In this document: piece after piece, positions 9,279 through 17,470 of the stretch
Layout: the number at the start of each line of letters is the position of its first letter
Numbering within the stretch: the stretch's first letter is position 1
Source of the DNA: Rhizobium sp. SSA_523
GTDB taxonomy: Bacteria > Pseudomonadota > Alphaproteobacteria > Rhizobiales > Rhizobiaceae
Direction of reading: 5' to 3'
DNA: 64,000 bases
Assembly: GCF_030435705.1 (NCBI RefSeq)
Contig: NZ_CP129382.1
Location: forward strand, 2,722,501-2,786,500
The notes under the pieces: model-generated
Told to the model about the DNA's origin: nothing
What the model saw: the letters and a program-made list of their open reading frames with translations, nothing else
Databases searched by the model: none
Made by a program: the position numbers and the translations under genes

Positions 9279-10396
9279 CGGCGGCCCGCACGCTCAAGAC
9301 TCCAGCCGACCTTGCCGCAGCGGGACTTCTGCCGGCGGATAGGCTTGAAGACGCCGCGGCCGTCGCGCACCGCTACGCCATTGCCGTGACGCCCGCCATG
9401 GCTGCGCTCATCGACACCGCCGATCCTGCGGATCCCATCGCCCGCCAATTTCTGCCCGATGCCCGGGAGCTTGCCACCACGCCGGAGGAACGAGCCGATC
9501 CGATCGGCGATTCCGCCCATTCTCCCGTCAAGGGGATCGTCCATCGGTATCCGGACCGGGTGCTGCTGAAGGCCGTGCATGTCTGTCCGGTCTATTGTCG
9601 GTTCTGCTTTCGCCGGGAAATGGTCGGCCCGGCCGGCGATGGCACGCTCTCGCCGGACGAGCTTCAGGCATGTTTTGCCTATATCCGATCGCATCCGCAG
9701 ATCTGGGAGGTGATCCTGACGGGCGGCGATCCCCTTGTGCTGTCGCCGCGGCGGCTTGGAGAGATCATGCGGGAGATCGCCGGCATCGCGCATGTCCAGA
9801 TCGTGCGCATTCACAGCCGGGTTCCGATTGTCGACCCCGCTCTGGTCAATGGAGAGCTGATCCAGGCCCTCAAGGCTTGCGGCAAGACGGTCTATGTCGC
9901 GATCCATGCCAACCACCCGCGGGAGATGAGCCTGGATGCGCGCAATGCCTGTGCGCGTCTGGCGGATGCCGGCATCAGCCTCATCAGCCAGACCGTGCTG
10001 CTGAGAGGCATCAATGATGATGCCGATATCCTTGCCCAGTTGATGCGCCGCTTCGTCGAGAACCGCATCAAGCCCTATTACCTGCATCATCCCGATCTTG
10101 CGCCCGGAACCAGCCATTTCCGCCTCGACATCGAGGAGGGGCAGGCCCTTGTTGCGGCTCTGCGCGGGCGTGTGTCGGGTTTGTGTCAGCCGACTTACGT
10201 GCTCGACATTCCCGGCGGCTTCGGCAAGGCGGTGATCGCCGCAAGCGCGGTGCGCCGTGACGACGAAGACGCAGACATAATGGGCATCGAAGGAACGGGC
10301 GCAGAGGGCAAAATGGGCAGATCGGGCAAAGCCGGCGCCTACACGGTTCGCGATTATCGCGGCCGGGAGCACGCCTATCCTCCGTCTTCGGCATGA
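9275..10396 (+). CDS. epmB: EF-P-type lysine 2,3-aminomutase (radical SAM)
   Basis: A 373-residue radical SAM, PLP-dependent aminomutase that converts L-lysine to (R)-beta-lysine, the donor for EF-P modification. The iron-sulfur cluster motif CPVYCRFC (C104, C108, C111) is intact. The TIM-barrel continues with LTGGDPLVLSPRRL and the C-terminal LDIPGGFGK segment expected to hold PLP. The start is the ATG inside the ATGA overlap with epmA, preceded by TGGAG five bases upstream; a GTG eight codons earlier is less likely. After the catalytic domain there is a short Gly/Lys-rich tail (about residues 325-373). EpmC, which hydroxylates the modified lysine in enterics, is not present in the window. 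Confidence 0.93.
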   Translation: MTAARTLKTPADLAAAGLLPADRLEDAAAVAHRYAIAVTPAMAALIDTADPADPIARQFLPDARELATTPEERADPIGDSAHSPVKGIVHRYPDRVLLKAVHVCPVYCRFCFRREMVGPAGDGTLSPDELQACFAYIRSHPQIWEVILTGGDPLVLSPRRLGEIMREIAGIAHVQIVRIHSRVPIVDPALVNGELIQALKACGKTVYVAIHANHPREMSLDARNACARLADAGISLISQTVLLRGINDDADILAQLMRRFVENRIKPYYLHHPDLAPGTSHFRLDIEEGQALVAALRGRVSGLCQPTYVLDIPGGFGKAVIAASAVRRDDEDADIMGIEGTGAEGKMGRSGKAGAYTVRDYRGREHAYPPSSA

Positions 10397-10453
10397 CTGA
10401 AAGGCTTTGCCCCCGGGCAGAATGACCGGTTCCAGCCACCTTGTGCCAATGCG

Positions 10454-11332
10454 TCAGTAGAGGCCGACGGCCCCACCGAGAGCCGGCTTTCCTGTCGCTG
10501 CCGCGGGAGGATCTGACCGCCCTCCGGACGACCTGCCGCCGAACTTGTCCTCAAAGAGCCTGACCATGGCCTGGTCGCGAGCCTTGTCCGTCGGATATCC
10601 CATGGCGACCCCGACATAATGCCGGTTGCCGCGTTTGACGGACGTGACGACATTATACCCGGATGCGCTTGTATAGCCGGTCTTGATCCCGTCCACCCCC
10701 GGGTAGAGATCCAGCATGTAATTATGCCCGGTCAGCCTCTTTCCGCGAAACTGCGTGGTTTTCATCGAAAACAGCGAGAACTGGCGCGGAAAATGCTGCA
10801 TCAGCGCGAGGCCGAGCACGGCCATGTCACGGGCAGTGGTCAACTGGCCCTCGGCGGTCAGCCCGGTCGCATTGCGAAATGTGGTGTCTGTCATTTTCAG
10901 CTGCCGCGCCTTTGCCGTCATCATTCCGGCAAAACGCGCCTCGCTGCCGCCCAGGCGCTCCGCAAGCGCAATGGCCGCGTCGTTTGCGGAGAGGACGATA
11001 ATGCCGTTCACCGCTTCTCGAACCGTCTCTGTCCCTCCCGCCGGCACGTCCAGTTTATACGGTACCGTGCCGGCCGCAGCCCGCGACACAGCGATACGCT
11101 CATCCCAGGAGAGTGTTCCACGGCCAAGCGCCTCGAAGGTCAGATAGAGCGTCATCATTTTCGTCAGCGAGGCTGGCCGGATAGGCATGTCCGCATTTTT
11201 GGCCAACAGGACGGCGCGCGACGATGCATCGACCAGAATCTGCGCCTGACTGGCCAGAACCGGCACACTCGCCATCGTCCAAAAGAGTAAACAAGCCGTA
11301 AAGCTCCTGATCGGGGTGCGTGCCAGGCCCAT
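10454..11332 (-). CDS. D-alanyl-D-alanine carboxypeptidase, short PBP5/6 type
   Basis: A 292-residue periplasmic serine peptidase of family S11 that trims the terminal D-Ala from peptidoglycan stem peptides. The start at 11332 is preferred because a GGGAG site lies six bases upstream; ATGs at 11347 and 11452 are possible. Residues 1-28 form a signal peptide (hydrophobic CLLFWTMASVPVLA). All three penicillin-binding motifs are present: SLTK (S55-K58), SAN (S115-N117) and KTG (K217-G219). It stops soon after the catalytic domain and lacks the C-terminal beta-domain and amphipathic anchor of E. coli PBP5, so it may be soluble in the periplasm; the tail is Gly/Ser/Pro-rich. It is divergent from the carrier-protein cluster. 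Confidence 0.92.
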   Translation of the reverse strand: MGLARTPIRSFTACLLFWTMASVPVLASQAQILVDASSRAVLLAKNADMPIRPASLTKMMTLYLTFEALGRGTLSWDERIAVSRAAAGTVPYKLDVPAGGTETVREAVNGIIVLSANDAAIALAERLGGSEARFAGMMTAKARQLKMTDTTFRNATGLTAEGQLTTARDMAVLGLALMQHFPRQFSLFSMKTTQFRGKRLTGHNYMLDLYPGVDGIKTGYTSASGYNVVTSVKRGNRHYVGVAMGYPTDKARDQAMVRLFEDKFGGRSSGGRSDPPAAATGKPALGGAVGLY

Positions 11333-11529
11333 GAATATCTCCCGCATGAATTTCCGTAATCCGCTGAAACATAGAGCTAAATTTCCAAATGTCCCGAAAC
11401 GGCGCAATGGGATCTGGTAAAATTTGAGCTTTCTCCTGCAGGAAGGCTTCACCAGCTACCTTAGACTTTCCTTATGCTTTGTTCGGTAAGCATCACTCAG
11501 ATGAAAACGGACATTTGGGAGACGTCGAA
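11333..11529. promoter_or_regulatory. Divergent promoter region, dacA-like gene and carrier-protein operon
   Basis: This gap separates the leftward carboxypeptidase from the rightward carrier-protein operon and must hold both promoters. It contains a perfect 10-bp palindrome, TCCTGCAGGA, at 11434-11443. A possible weak promoter for the operon is TTCACC (11449-11454) with TATGCT (11473-11478), 18 bases apart; this assignment is tentative. The carrier-protein gene has a clear GGGAG site just before its ATG. Confidence 0.35.
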
Positions 11530-11781
11530 ATGAACGACACAATCCGTGACATTCTGAGCAAGGTGGGCGGGCTGCCTACACCGGTCGCCGATCTGGACAA
11601 TGCAGCAGACCTTTACAGTGCCGGCTTGTCATCCTTCGCATCGGTGCAGGTCATGCTGGCCATCGAGGAGAAATTCGACATCGAGTTTCCGGACAATCTG
11701 CTCAACCGCAAGTCCTTCTCGAGCATCGCCGCCATCGAGGGGACCCTTCAGCAGATCCTCAAGGCACAAGAGGCCGCCTGA
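11530..11781 (+). CDS. Stand-alone acyl/aminoacyl carrier protein
   Basis: An 83-residue four-helix carrier protein. It aligns with acyl carrier proteins through the segment LYSAGLSSFASVQVMLAIEEKFDIEFPD, in which the usual DSL becomes SSF; Ser35 is then the serine that would carry phosphopantetheine. Loss of the Asp before that serine separates it from the housekeeping AcpP. The ATG at 11530 follows GGGAG by eight bases. It overlaps the next gene by one base (TGATG) and lies two genes upstream of an amino acid:carrier-protein ligase, so its likely cargo is an amino acid rather than a fatty acid. It needs a 4'-phosphopantetheinyl transferase from elsewhere. The fold is certain, the cargo inferred. 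Confidence 0.85.
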   Translation: MNDTIRDILSKVGGLPTPVADLDNAADLYSAGLSSFASVQVMLAIEEKFDIEFPDNLLNRKSFSSIAAIEGTLQQILKAQEAA

Positions 11782-12965
11782 TGACCATTCTCGCCTTTGC
11801 CCCCCAGGCCGATAAACTCGGCGAAAGAGCGGGCCGCGTGGCTGCCATTGCCGCACGCTTCGCCGACGATGTGGACCGTGCGGGACGTTTTCCGCGCGAG
11901 GCGGCAGAGGCGCTGAAGGCGGAGCGCCTTCTCGGGATCCAGGTTCCCGTCGCCCATGGCGGCGAAGGCGCGAGCCTTGCCGAGATCGCCGAGATCTGCA
12001 TGATCCTCGGTCAGGCCTGCTCCGCCACGGCCATGGTGTTTGCCATGCACCACATCAAGGCATCGAGCCTTGTGGAGCACGGCGAGGAAAGCCCCTGGCA
12101 TCTCGGCTTCATGCGTGATCTGGTCAAGCACCAGTATCTTCTGGCCTCCGCCACGACAGAGGGCGGGATCGGCGGCAATCTGCGCAACTCCATCTGCGCG
12201 ATCGAGACCGATGGCACCACCTGCCGCCTGAGCAAGGATGCCACCGTCATCTCCTATGCGCTGGAGGCCGACGCCATCCTGATCACGTCGCGCGCCCATG
12301 ACGGGGCCGCTCCCAGTGACCAGGTGATGACTGTCTTCCTCAAGCACCAGTTCACGCTGGAAAAGACCAATGAATGGGACACGCTCGGCATGCGTGGCAC
12401 CTGCTCCGAAGGTTTTCTCTTCAAGGGCGAAGCGCCGGCGGAACAGATCTTCCCGAAGCCTTTCGCCGAGATCGCAGCGCAGAGCATGCTGGCTACGTCG
12501 CACCTCTTGTGGAGCGGCGTCTGGTACGGGATCGCGGCCGATGCCGTTACCCGTGCGCAAAGCTTTGTACGCGCTGCGGCACGCAAGGCCCAGGGTCAGG
12601 TTCCGCCCGGCGCCAGCCATCTGGCAGAGGCCGTCAACCTTCTGCAACTGGTCAAATCCAATCTGCTGACCGGTCTTCGCACCTATGACGATGCCCGCGC
12701 CAATCCCGACAAGCTCTCGTCCATGGCTTTCGCCATCGCGATGAACAATGTCAAGATCGCCTCGTCGGAGACGATCCTCGAGATCATCCACCGGGCGCTG
12801 CTGATCTGCGGCATCATGGGATACAAGAACGGAACGCCTTTCAGCCTTGGCCGGCACCTGCGGGATGCCCATTCGGCGCGGCTGATGATTTCCAATGACC
12901 GCATTCTCGGCAACACAGCAACCATGCTTCTCGTGCAGAAGCCGGAGCTCAGCCTTCTGGGGTAA
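11781..12965 (+). CDS. Acyl-CoA dehydrogenase-like flavoprotein
   Basis: A 394-residue FAD enzyme of the acyl-CoA dehydrogenase superfamily. The N-terminal helical domain ([19 protein letters not shown]; then [23 protein letters not shown]) is followed by the central beta-domain ([35 protein letters not shown]) and the C-terminal helical bundle ending in the [20 protein letters not shown] segment. The usual catalytic glutamate cannot be placed with confidence. It is embedded between a carrier protein and an amino acid:carrier-protein ligase, overlapping the former by one base and spaced five bases from the latter. By analogy with dehydrogenases that oxidise aminoacyl-S-carrier proteins in pyrrole formation, its substrate may be a carrier-bound amino acid; this is inference. 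Confidence 0.85.
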   Translation: MTILAFAPQADKLGERAGRVAAIAARFADDVDRAGRFPREAAEALKAERLLGIQVPVAHGGEGASLAEIAEICMILGQACSATAMVFAMHHIKASSLVEHGEESPWHLGFMRDLVKHQYLLASATTEGGIGGNLRNSICAIETDGTTCRLSKDATVISYALEADAILITSRAHDGAAPSDQVMTVFLKHQFTLEKTNEWDTLGMRGTCSEGFLFKGEAPAEQIFPKPFAEIAAQSMLATSHLLWSGVWYGIAADAVTRAQSFVRAAARKAQGQVPPGASHLAEAVNLLQLVKSNLLTGLRTYDDARANPDKLSSMAFAIAMNNVKIASSETILEIIHRALLICGIMGYKNGTPFSLGRHLRDAHSARLMISNDRILGNTATMLLVQKPELSLLG

Positions 12966-12970
12966 GTATC

Positions 12971-13879
12971 ATGGACATGCAGACCAATTTCCTCGACCGC
13001 CTGTTTGACGCAGGCCTTCTGATCGAAACCGGTGTCGACGGCCTTTACGGGCGCAGCGGCGAATTCGAAGATGTGATCAGTGCCTTCGAGCGCCTGATCG
13101 ACCGCTTCGGCGGCGATGACGGGGCAGAGGCCATGCGCTTCCCGCCGGGCATGAACCGCGCCTATTTCGAAACCAGCGGCTACATGAAGAGCTTCCCCCA
13201 GTTGGCCGGGACCGTGCATTCCTTCTGCGGCAATGACCACGATCACCTCAGCCTCTTGAAATGCATGGAAGTGGGAGATGATTGGACCAAGGAGCAGAAG
13301 GCGACCGACATCGTCCTCACCCCCGCGGCCTGCTATCCCCTCTATCCGACGGTTGCCCGCCGCGGCGCTCTGCCGATGACCGGCAAGCTTTTCGATCTCC
13401 AGAGCTATTGCTTCCGCCATGAGCCGTCCAAGGATCCGGCGCGCCAGCAGCTGTTCCGCATGCGCGAATATGTCTGCATGGGCACCGAGACCCATGTGAC
13501 CGATTTCCGCCAGAGCTGGATGGACCGCGGTGTGGAGATGATGAAGCTCGTCGGTCTGGAGGTTGAGATCGATGTGGCCAATGATCCCTTCTTCGGCCGT
13601 GCCGGCAAGATGATGGCCAACAACCAGCGCGACCAGAACCTCAAATTCGAGCTTCTCATTCCGATTACCTCGAAGGCCAAGCCCACGGCCTGCATGAGCT
13701 TCAACTATCACCAGGATGCCTTCGGGACGAAGTGGGGCCTGAACCTGGAAGATGGCAGCACCGCCCACACGGCCTGCGTCGGCTTCGGCCTGGAACGCAT
13801 TGCGCTCGCCCTCTTCCACACCCACGGCCTGAACGTGAAGGACTGGCCGGCAGAGGTTCGCCAGGTTCTGTGGGGCTGA
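12971..13879 (+). CDS. Amino acid:[carrier protein] ligase (tRNA-independent class II synthetase homologue)
   Basis: A 302-residue protein corresponding to the catalytic core of the atypical (archaeal-type) seryl-tRNA synthetase without the tRNA-binding arm. Members studied in Bradyrhizobium and Agrobacterium activate glycine or alanine and load it onto the phosphopantetheine of a nearby carrier protein instead of tRNA. Motif 2 ([12 protein letters not shown]) and motif 3 ([11 protein letters not shown]) are present. The zinc ligands are recognisable as C121, E166 and C269, with the same spacing as in characterised members. It is five bases after the dehydrogenase gene and four before the DUF1839 gene, with the carrier protein two genes upstream, so the cognate partner is at hand. 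Whether it prefers Gly or Ala cannot be read directly. Confidence 0.9.
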   Translation: MDMQTNFLDRLFDAGLLIETGVDGLYGRSGEFEDVISAFERLIDRFGGDDGAEAMRFPPGMNRAYFETSGYMKSFPQLAGTVHSFCGNDHDHLSLLKCMEVGDDWTKEQKATDIVLTPAACYPLYPTVARRGALPMTGKLFDLQSYCFRHEPSKDPARQQLFRMREYVCMGTETHVTDFRQSWMDRGVEMMKLVGLEVEIDVANDPFFGRAGKMMANNQRDQNLKFELLIPITSKAKPTACMSFNYHQDAFGTKWGLNLEDGSTAHTACVGFGLERIALALFHTHGLNVKDWPAEVRQVLWG

Positions 13880-13883
13880 CCGG

Positions 13884-14876
13884 ATGACGACGAAGGTTTT
13901 CCCGGATCTTGTTCCGGCGGGCTACCGGCCGCATGCTCTTCATGCGGCCGAGCGCGACTGGCCGGAGACCAATTGCTACGTCGATTTGTGGATCGAGGTC
14001 CTGGCAAGCCATGGCGTGGCGCCGGAAGCCATGCTCGGTTTCACCCTGACCCAGGATTTCGAGGGCGACCAGTTCACCTTCTTCAAGGTGCCGCTGGAGG
14101 ATCTGGAAAGCCTTTATGGCATACGGGTCACCGAATTGGCGATCTTCGATACAGTGGAAGCGCATATTAGCGAGCAGCTGCGACGGGGGCGTCTCTGCCT
14201 GGTGGAAATGGACAGCTTCTACATGCCGGACACGCGAGGCGTCGCCTATCATCTCGAACACGGCAAAACCACCGTGGCGATCAACCGGCTGGACATTGAC
14301 GGACGCTCGGTGGATTACTTCCACAATGGCGGGTTTTTCAGCCTTTCGGGCGATGATTTCGACGGCCTCTTCCAGCGCCAGCCTGCAGCAGCCGGAAGCC
14401 TGCCCTTCCTGCCTTATACCGAGTTTGCCAAATTTCCGGCCGTCCCCATGGCGGCGGCGCGTCAGCGGGCCGTGGCGGGGGCGCTTCTGTCTCGTCATTT
14501 CTCCCGGAAGCCGTCGGCAAACCCTGTTCTCGCCTTTGCCGAACGCTTTCCCGATCAGGCTCGGGCACTCGCGGAGCGTGACTTCGCCTTCTTCCACAAA
14601 TATGCCTTCAACACACTGCGGCAGCTGGGAGCCAATTTCGAGCTTCTGGCGGCGCATCTCGACTGGCTGTGGCAGGACAAGGCACCGACCGAGGCCTCCC
14701 ATCAGGCGAAGATCATATCGCAGACATCGAAATCCGTGCAGTTTCAGCTGGCACGGGCGCTGACACGCAAGAAGTTCGATGCGCTTTCCGGCGCCATGCA
14801 GCCGGCTATCGATGCATGGGATCTCCTGATGACCCATCTGGAGCGCGATTTGCAGGAACTGCGCCTGGCGGCGTGA
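13884..14876 (+). CDS. DUF1839 family protein
   Basis: A 330-residue soluble protein matching, by overall pattern, the DUF1839 family that accompanies amino acid:carrier-protein ligases in Rhizobiales. Recognisable stretches are the N-terminal DLVPAGYRPHALHAAERDWPETNCYVDLW, then FTLTQDFEGDQFTFFKVPLEDLESLYGI and the LVEMDSFYMPDTRGVAYHLEHGKTT segment, with a well-conserved acidic/aromatic character. That Cys-Tyr and the HxxxxT region give it the look of a papain-like or transglutaminase-like acyltransferase fold, but I cannot confirm this. There is no signal peptide or membrane segment. Spacing of four bases from the ligase and ten from the GH2 gene indicates one operon. Function is unknown; taking the aminoacyl group from the carrier protein is a plausible role. 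Confidence 0.8.
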   Translation: MTTKVFPDLVPAGYRPHALHAAERDWPETNCYVDLWIEVLASHGVAPEAMLGFTLTQDFEGDQFTFFKVPLEDLESLYGIRVTELAIFDTVEAHISEQLRRGRLCLVEMDSFYMPDTRGVAYHLEHGKTTVAINRLDIDGRSVDYFHNGGFFSLSGDDFDGLFQRQPAAAGSLPFLPYTEFAKFPAVPMAAARQRAVAGALLSRHFSRKPSANPVLAFAERFPDQARALAERDFAFFHKYAFNTLRQLGANFELLAAHLDWLWQDKAPTEASHQAKIISQTSKSVQFQLARALTRKKFDALSGAMQPAIDAWDLLMTHLERDLQELRLAA

Positions 14877-14886
14877 AACAGGATGA

Positions 14887-17382
14887 ATGTCTGAAGTGAC
14901 CGGGCGGCTTTCAACGATCTTTACCAGGGCCTGCGCCCTGCGCGAGGGATGGACGGTGGCAATGACCACGCCCGGCGCCTTTAAGACGCCGACGGAGTTG
15001 CCCGCCGAACTGGACGTGCTTGCTGCCCCGGTACCCGGGACCCTGGCGGGCGCCCTGGAGCGTCAGGGCCTGTTCGACCGCGCACATCCCACACCGCTGG
15101 ACATGCTGGATGCATGGTACCGGCTGGATATTGCGGAAACGCCCGGCCCCGCAATCCTGCGCTTTGAAGGTCTCGCGGTGATCGCCGACGTTTTCTGGAA
15201 TGGCGAGAAGATCCTGGCGAGCGACAGCATGTTCGAAAGCGTCGATGTCGCAGTGTCGCTGACGGGGCGGGATCAGCTGGCCATCTGCTTTCGCGCCATC
15301 GGTCCGCATCTCTCCAGGAAGGGGCCACGCGCCCGCTGGCGGCCTCGCATGATGCGCAGCCAGGGCTTGCGTCTCCTGCGAACCACGGCGCTCGGCTTCA
15401 TGCCGGGTTGGTGCCCGGACATTGTGGCAGTCGGACCCTGGCGCCCTGTCACTCTGCTGCGGCCAGGCGCGCAGGCGATTGGCGATCTGGTTCTGCAAAG
15501 CCGCCTGGACGGCAACGGCACCGGCAAAGTCTCGGCACGCTTCACCGCTCAGGGCCTCTCGGGCGAAATCCTGCTGGAATGCGCCGGCCGACGCGCCGGT
15601 TTTCGTCGAACCGAGGCGGGTGACTGGCAGGCGGAGCTAAGCCTTCCGGACATCGAACCCTGGTGGCCCGCCACGCATGGCACACCGGTCCTGCATGCGG
15701 TCACGCTTCTCGTCGATGGTGTCGCCCATGAGCTTGGCCGCACGGGCTTTCGCCACATCGCGATTGACCGCGGAGCGGATGGCGAAGGCTTCGCCCTTCA
15801 CGTCAATGGGGAGGAGATCTTTTGCCGCGGCGCGGTCTGGACCTGCGCCGACATCGTCGATCTTCCCGGCGATCGAGCCGCCTACGAGCCCTTTCTGCGC
15901 AAGGCTGCCGATGCCGGGATGAACATGATCCGCATTGGCGGCACCATGACTTATGAGACGCAGGCCTTTTTCGACCTCTGCGATGAGTTGGGCATCCTGG
16001 TCTGGCAGGATCTGATGCTCGCCAATTTCGATTATCCGGAATCAGATGAGCAGTTTCTGATTCACGTGAAAACAGAAGTGGCGCAACTCCTTCGCCGCCA
16101 TGCCGCATCGCCGTCCCTCGCCATTGTCTGCGGCGGCAGCGAGATGCATCAGCAGGGCGCAATGCTGGGCCTGCCCGAGCGAGCCTGGCGCAATGCCCTC
16201 ACCACCGACATTCTTCCGGCGGTTTGCGCAGAGCATCTGCCGCATCTCGCTTATGTCGAAAACTCGCCAAGTGGCGGCCCGCAGCCATTCTTCGTCAATA
16301 CAGGCATCGGCCATTATTACGGCGTCGGCGCCTATATGCGGCCGCTCGATGATGCACGGCGGGCCAATCTCCGCTTTGCCACCGAATGCCTGGCCTTTGC
16401 CAATGTGCCGGATGCAGCAACCCTGTCGCAGCATCTCCCGGTTCCGGCCCTGCACGATCCGCGCTGGAAGGCACGCGTGCCGCGCGATGCGGGCGCCAGC
16501 TGGGATTTCGAGGATGTCCGCGAATATTATGTCACGCAACTCTACGGTGTCGATGCCGCAAGGCTGCGGCGCGAAGATCCGGAGCGCTATCTCGCCTTCT
16601 CGCGCGCTGCACCGGCAGACGTCATGGAGGCGAGCTTTTCCGAATGGCGGCGCCCCGCTTCCCCCGGCTCGCCAGGCTCGGAGTGCCGCGGCGGCCTGGT
16701 CTGGACGCTGCAGGATCTTCTTCCCGGCCCCGGCTGGGGAGTCATCGACGCGACGGGCCGGCCAAAATCAGTCTTTTATGCGCTGAAACGGGCTTTCCGG
16801 CCGGTTCAGGTCCTATTGTCCGACGAAGGCGTCAATGGTCTCAATGTCCATGTGCTCAACGAAACGCAGGAAACGCTTGATCTCGCCCTCGATGTGAGCT
16901 GCCTGTGCCACAGCGAACAGGTGGTGATCGCCGGACATCGGGACCTTGCCCTTGCGCCTCGCGCCCATGCATCCTTCGCGGTGACCGAACTTTTCGGTGC
17001 CTTCTTCGATACAAACTATGCCTATCGCTTTGGCCCGCCATCGCATGACGTCACCATTGCCCGGCTGACGGACCGTGCATCGGGTGCGCCGATCGCAGAC
17101 GCCTTCTTCTTCCCCCTCGGACGGGCAGCGGCCCTGCGCGAGGCGGCGCTGGACGCGACGGTGACCCGATTGGATGAAACGCGCTGGGCCCTGGATATCA
17201 AGGCATCGAGCCTTGCTCAGTCTGTCACTGTCGACTTTACCGGGTGGATGCCGGACGATAACGGCTTCCATCTGTCTCCCTTAGCGACAAAGCGTGTCAA
17301 TCTGACCGCGATCGACCCGGGGCAGGGCCTGCCGAGCGGTGAAATTTCGGCGCTGGACGGGCGGACGCGGCTTCAGTTGTAG
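14887..17382 (+). CDS. Glycoside hydrolase family 2, beta-mannosidase-like
   Basis: An 831-residue GH2 enzyme. It has an N-terminal jelly-roll sugar-binding domain (about residues 30-190, with GLAVIADVFWNGEKILAS), an immunoglobulin-like domain, and a TIM barrel (about 285-600) with GFALHVNGEEIFCRGAVW at its start. The acid/base glutamate is E419 in VCGGSEMHQ, and the nucleophile is probably E500 in RFATECLAF, so the catalytic pair seems intact. No signal peptide is seen, suggesting a cytosolic role. The ATG follows AGG by four bases and lies ten bases after the DUF1839 gene. A glycosidase in a carrier-protein operon is odd: it may act on a glycosylated product or cut a protecting sugar. The substrate is inferred from family only. 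Confidence 0.88.
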   Translation: MSEVTGRLSTIFTRACALREGWTVAMTTPGAFKTPTELPAELDVLAAPVPGTLAGALERQGLFDRAHPTPLDMLDAWYRLDIAETPGPAILRFEGLAVIADVFWNGEKILASDSMFESVDVAVSLTGRDQLAICFRAIGPHLSRKGPRARWRPRMMRSQGLRLLRTTALGFMPGWCPDIVAVGPWRPVTLLRPGAQAIGDLVLQSRLDGNGTGKVSARFTAQGLSGEILLECAGRRAGFRRTEAGDWQAELSLPDIEPWWPATHGTPVLHAVTLLVDGVAHELGRTGFRHIAIDRGADGEGFALHVNGEEIFCRGAVWTCADIVDLPGDRAAYEPFLRKAADAGMNMIRIGGTMTYETQAFFDLCDELGILVWQDLMLANFDYPESDEQFLIHVKTEVAQLLRRHAASPSLAIVCGGSEMHQQGAMLGLPERAWRNALTTDILPAVCAEHLPHLAYVENSPSGGPQPFFVNTGIGHYYGVGAYMRPLDDARRANLRFATECLAFANVPDAATLSQHLPVPALHDPRWKARVPRDAGASWDFEDVREYYVTQLYGVDAARLRREDPERYLAFSRAAPADVMEASFSEWRRPASPGSPGSECRGGLVWTLQDLLPGPGWGVIDATGRPKSVFYALKRAFRPVQVLLSDEGVNGLNVHVLNETQETLDLALDVSCLCHSEQVVIAGHRDLALAPRAHASFAVTELFGAFFDTNYAYRFGPPSHDVTIARLTDRASGAPIADAFFFPLGRAAALREAALDATVTRLDETRWALDIKASSLAQSVTVDFTGWMPDDNGFHLSPLATKRVNLTAIDPGQGLPSGEISALDGRTRLQL

Positions 17383-17470
17383 GAGCGGAGGCGCAATCGC
17401 GCATGCGCCCTATGGACGGCCCATCGGAACGCGCTAATCTCTCATGCGAAAGCGCAAGCGGAGACGCAGA

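Noticed and set aside
12971..13879. Seryl-tRNA synthetase
   Set aside because: At 302 residues it lacks the tRNA-binding N-terminal domain, and a carrier-protein gene is in the same operon; this fits the amino acid:carrier-protein ligase family.
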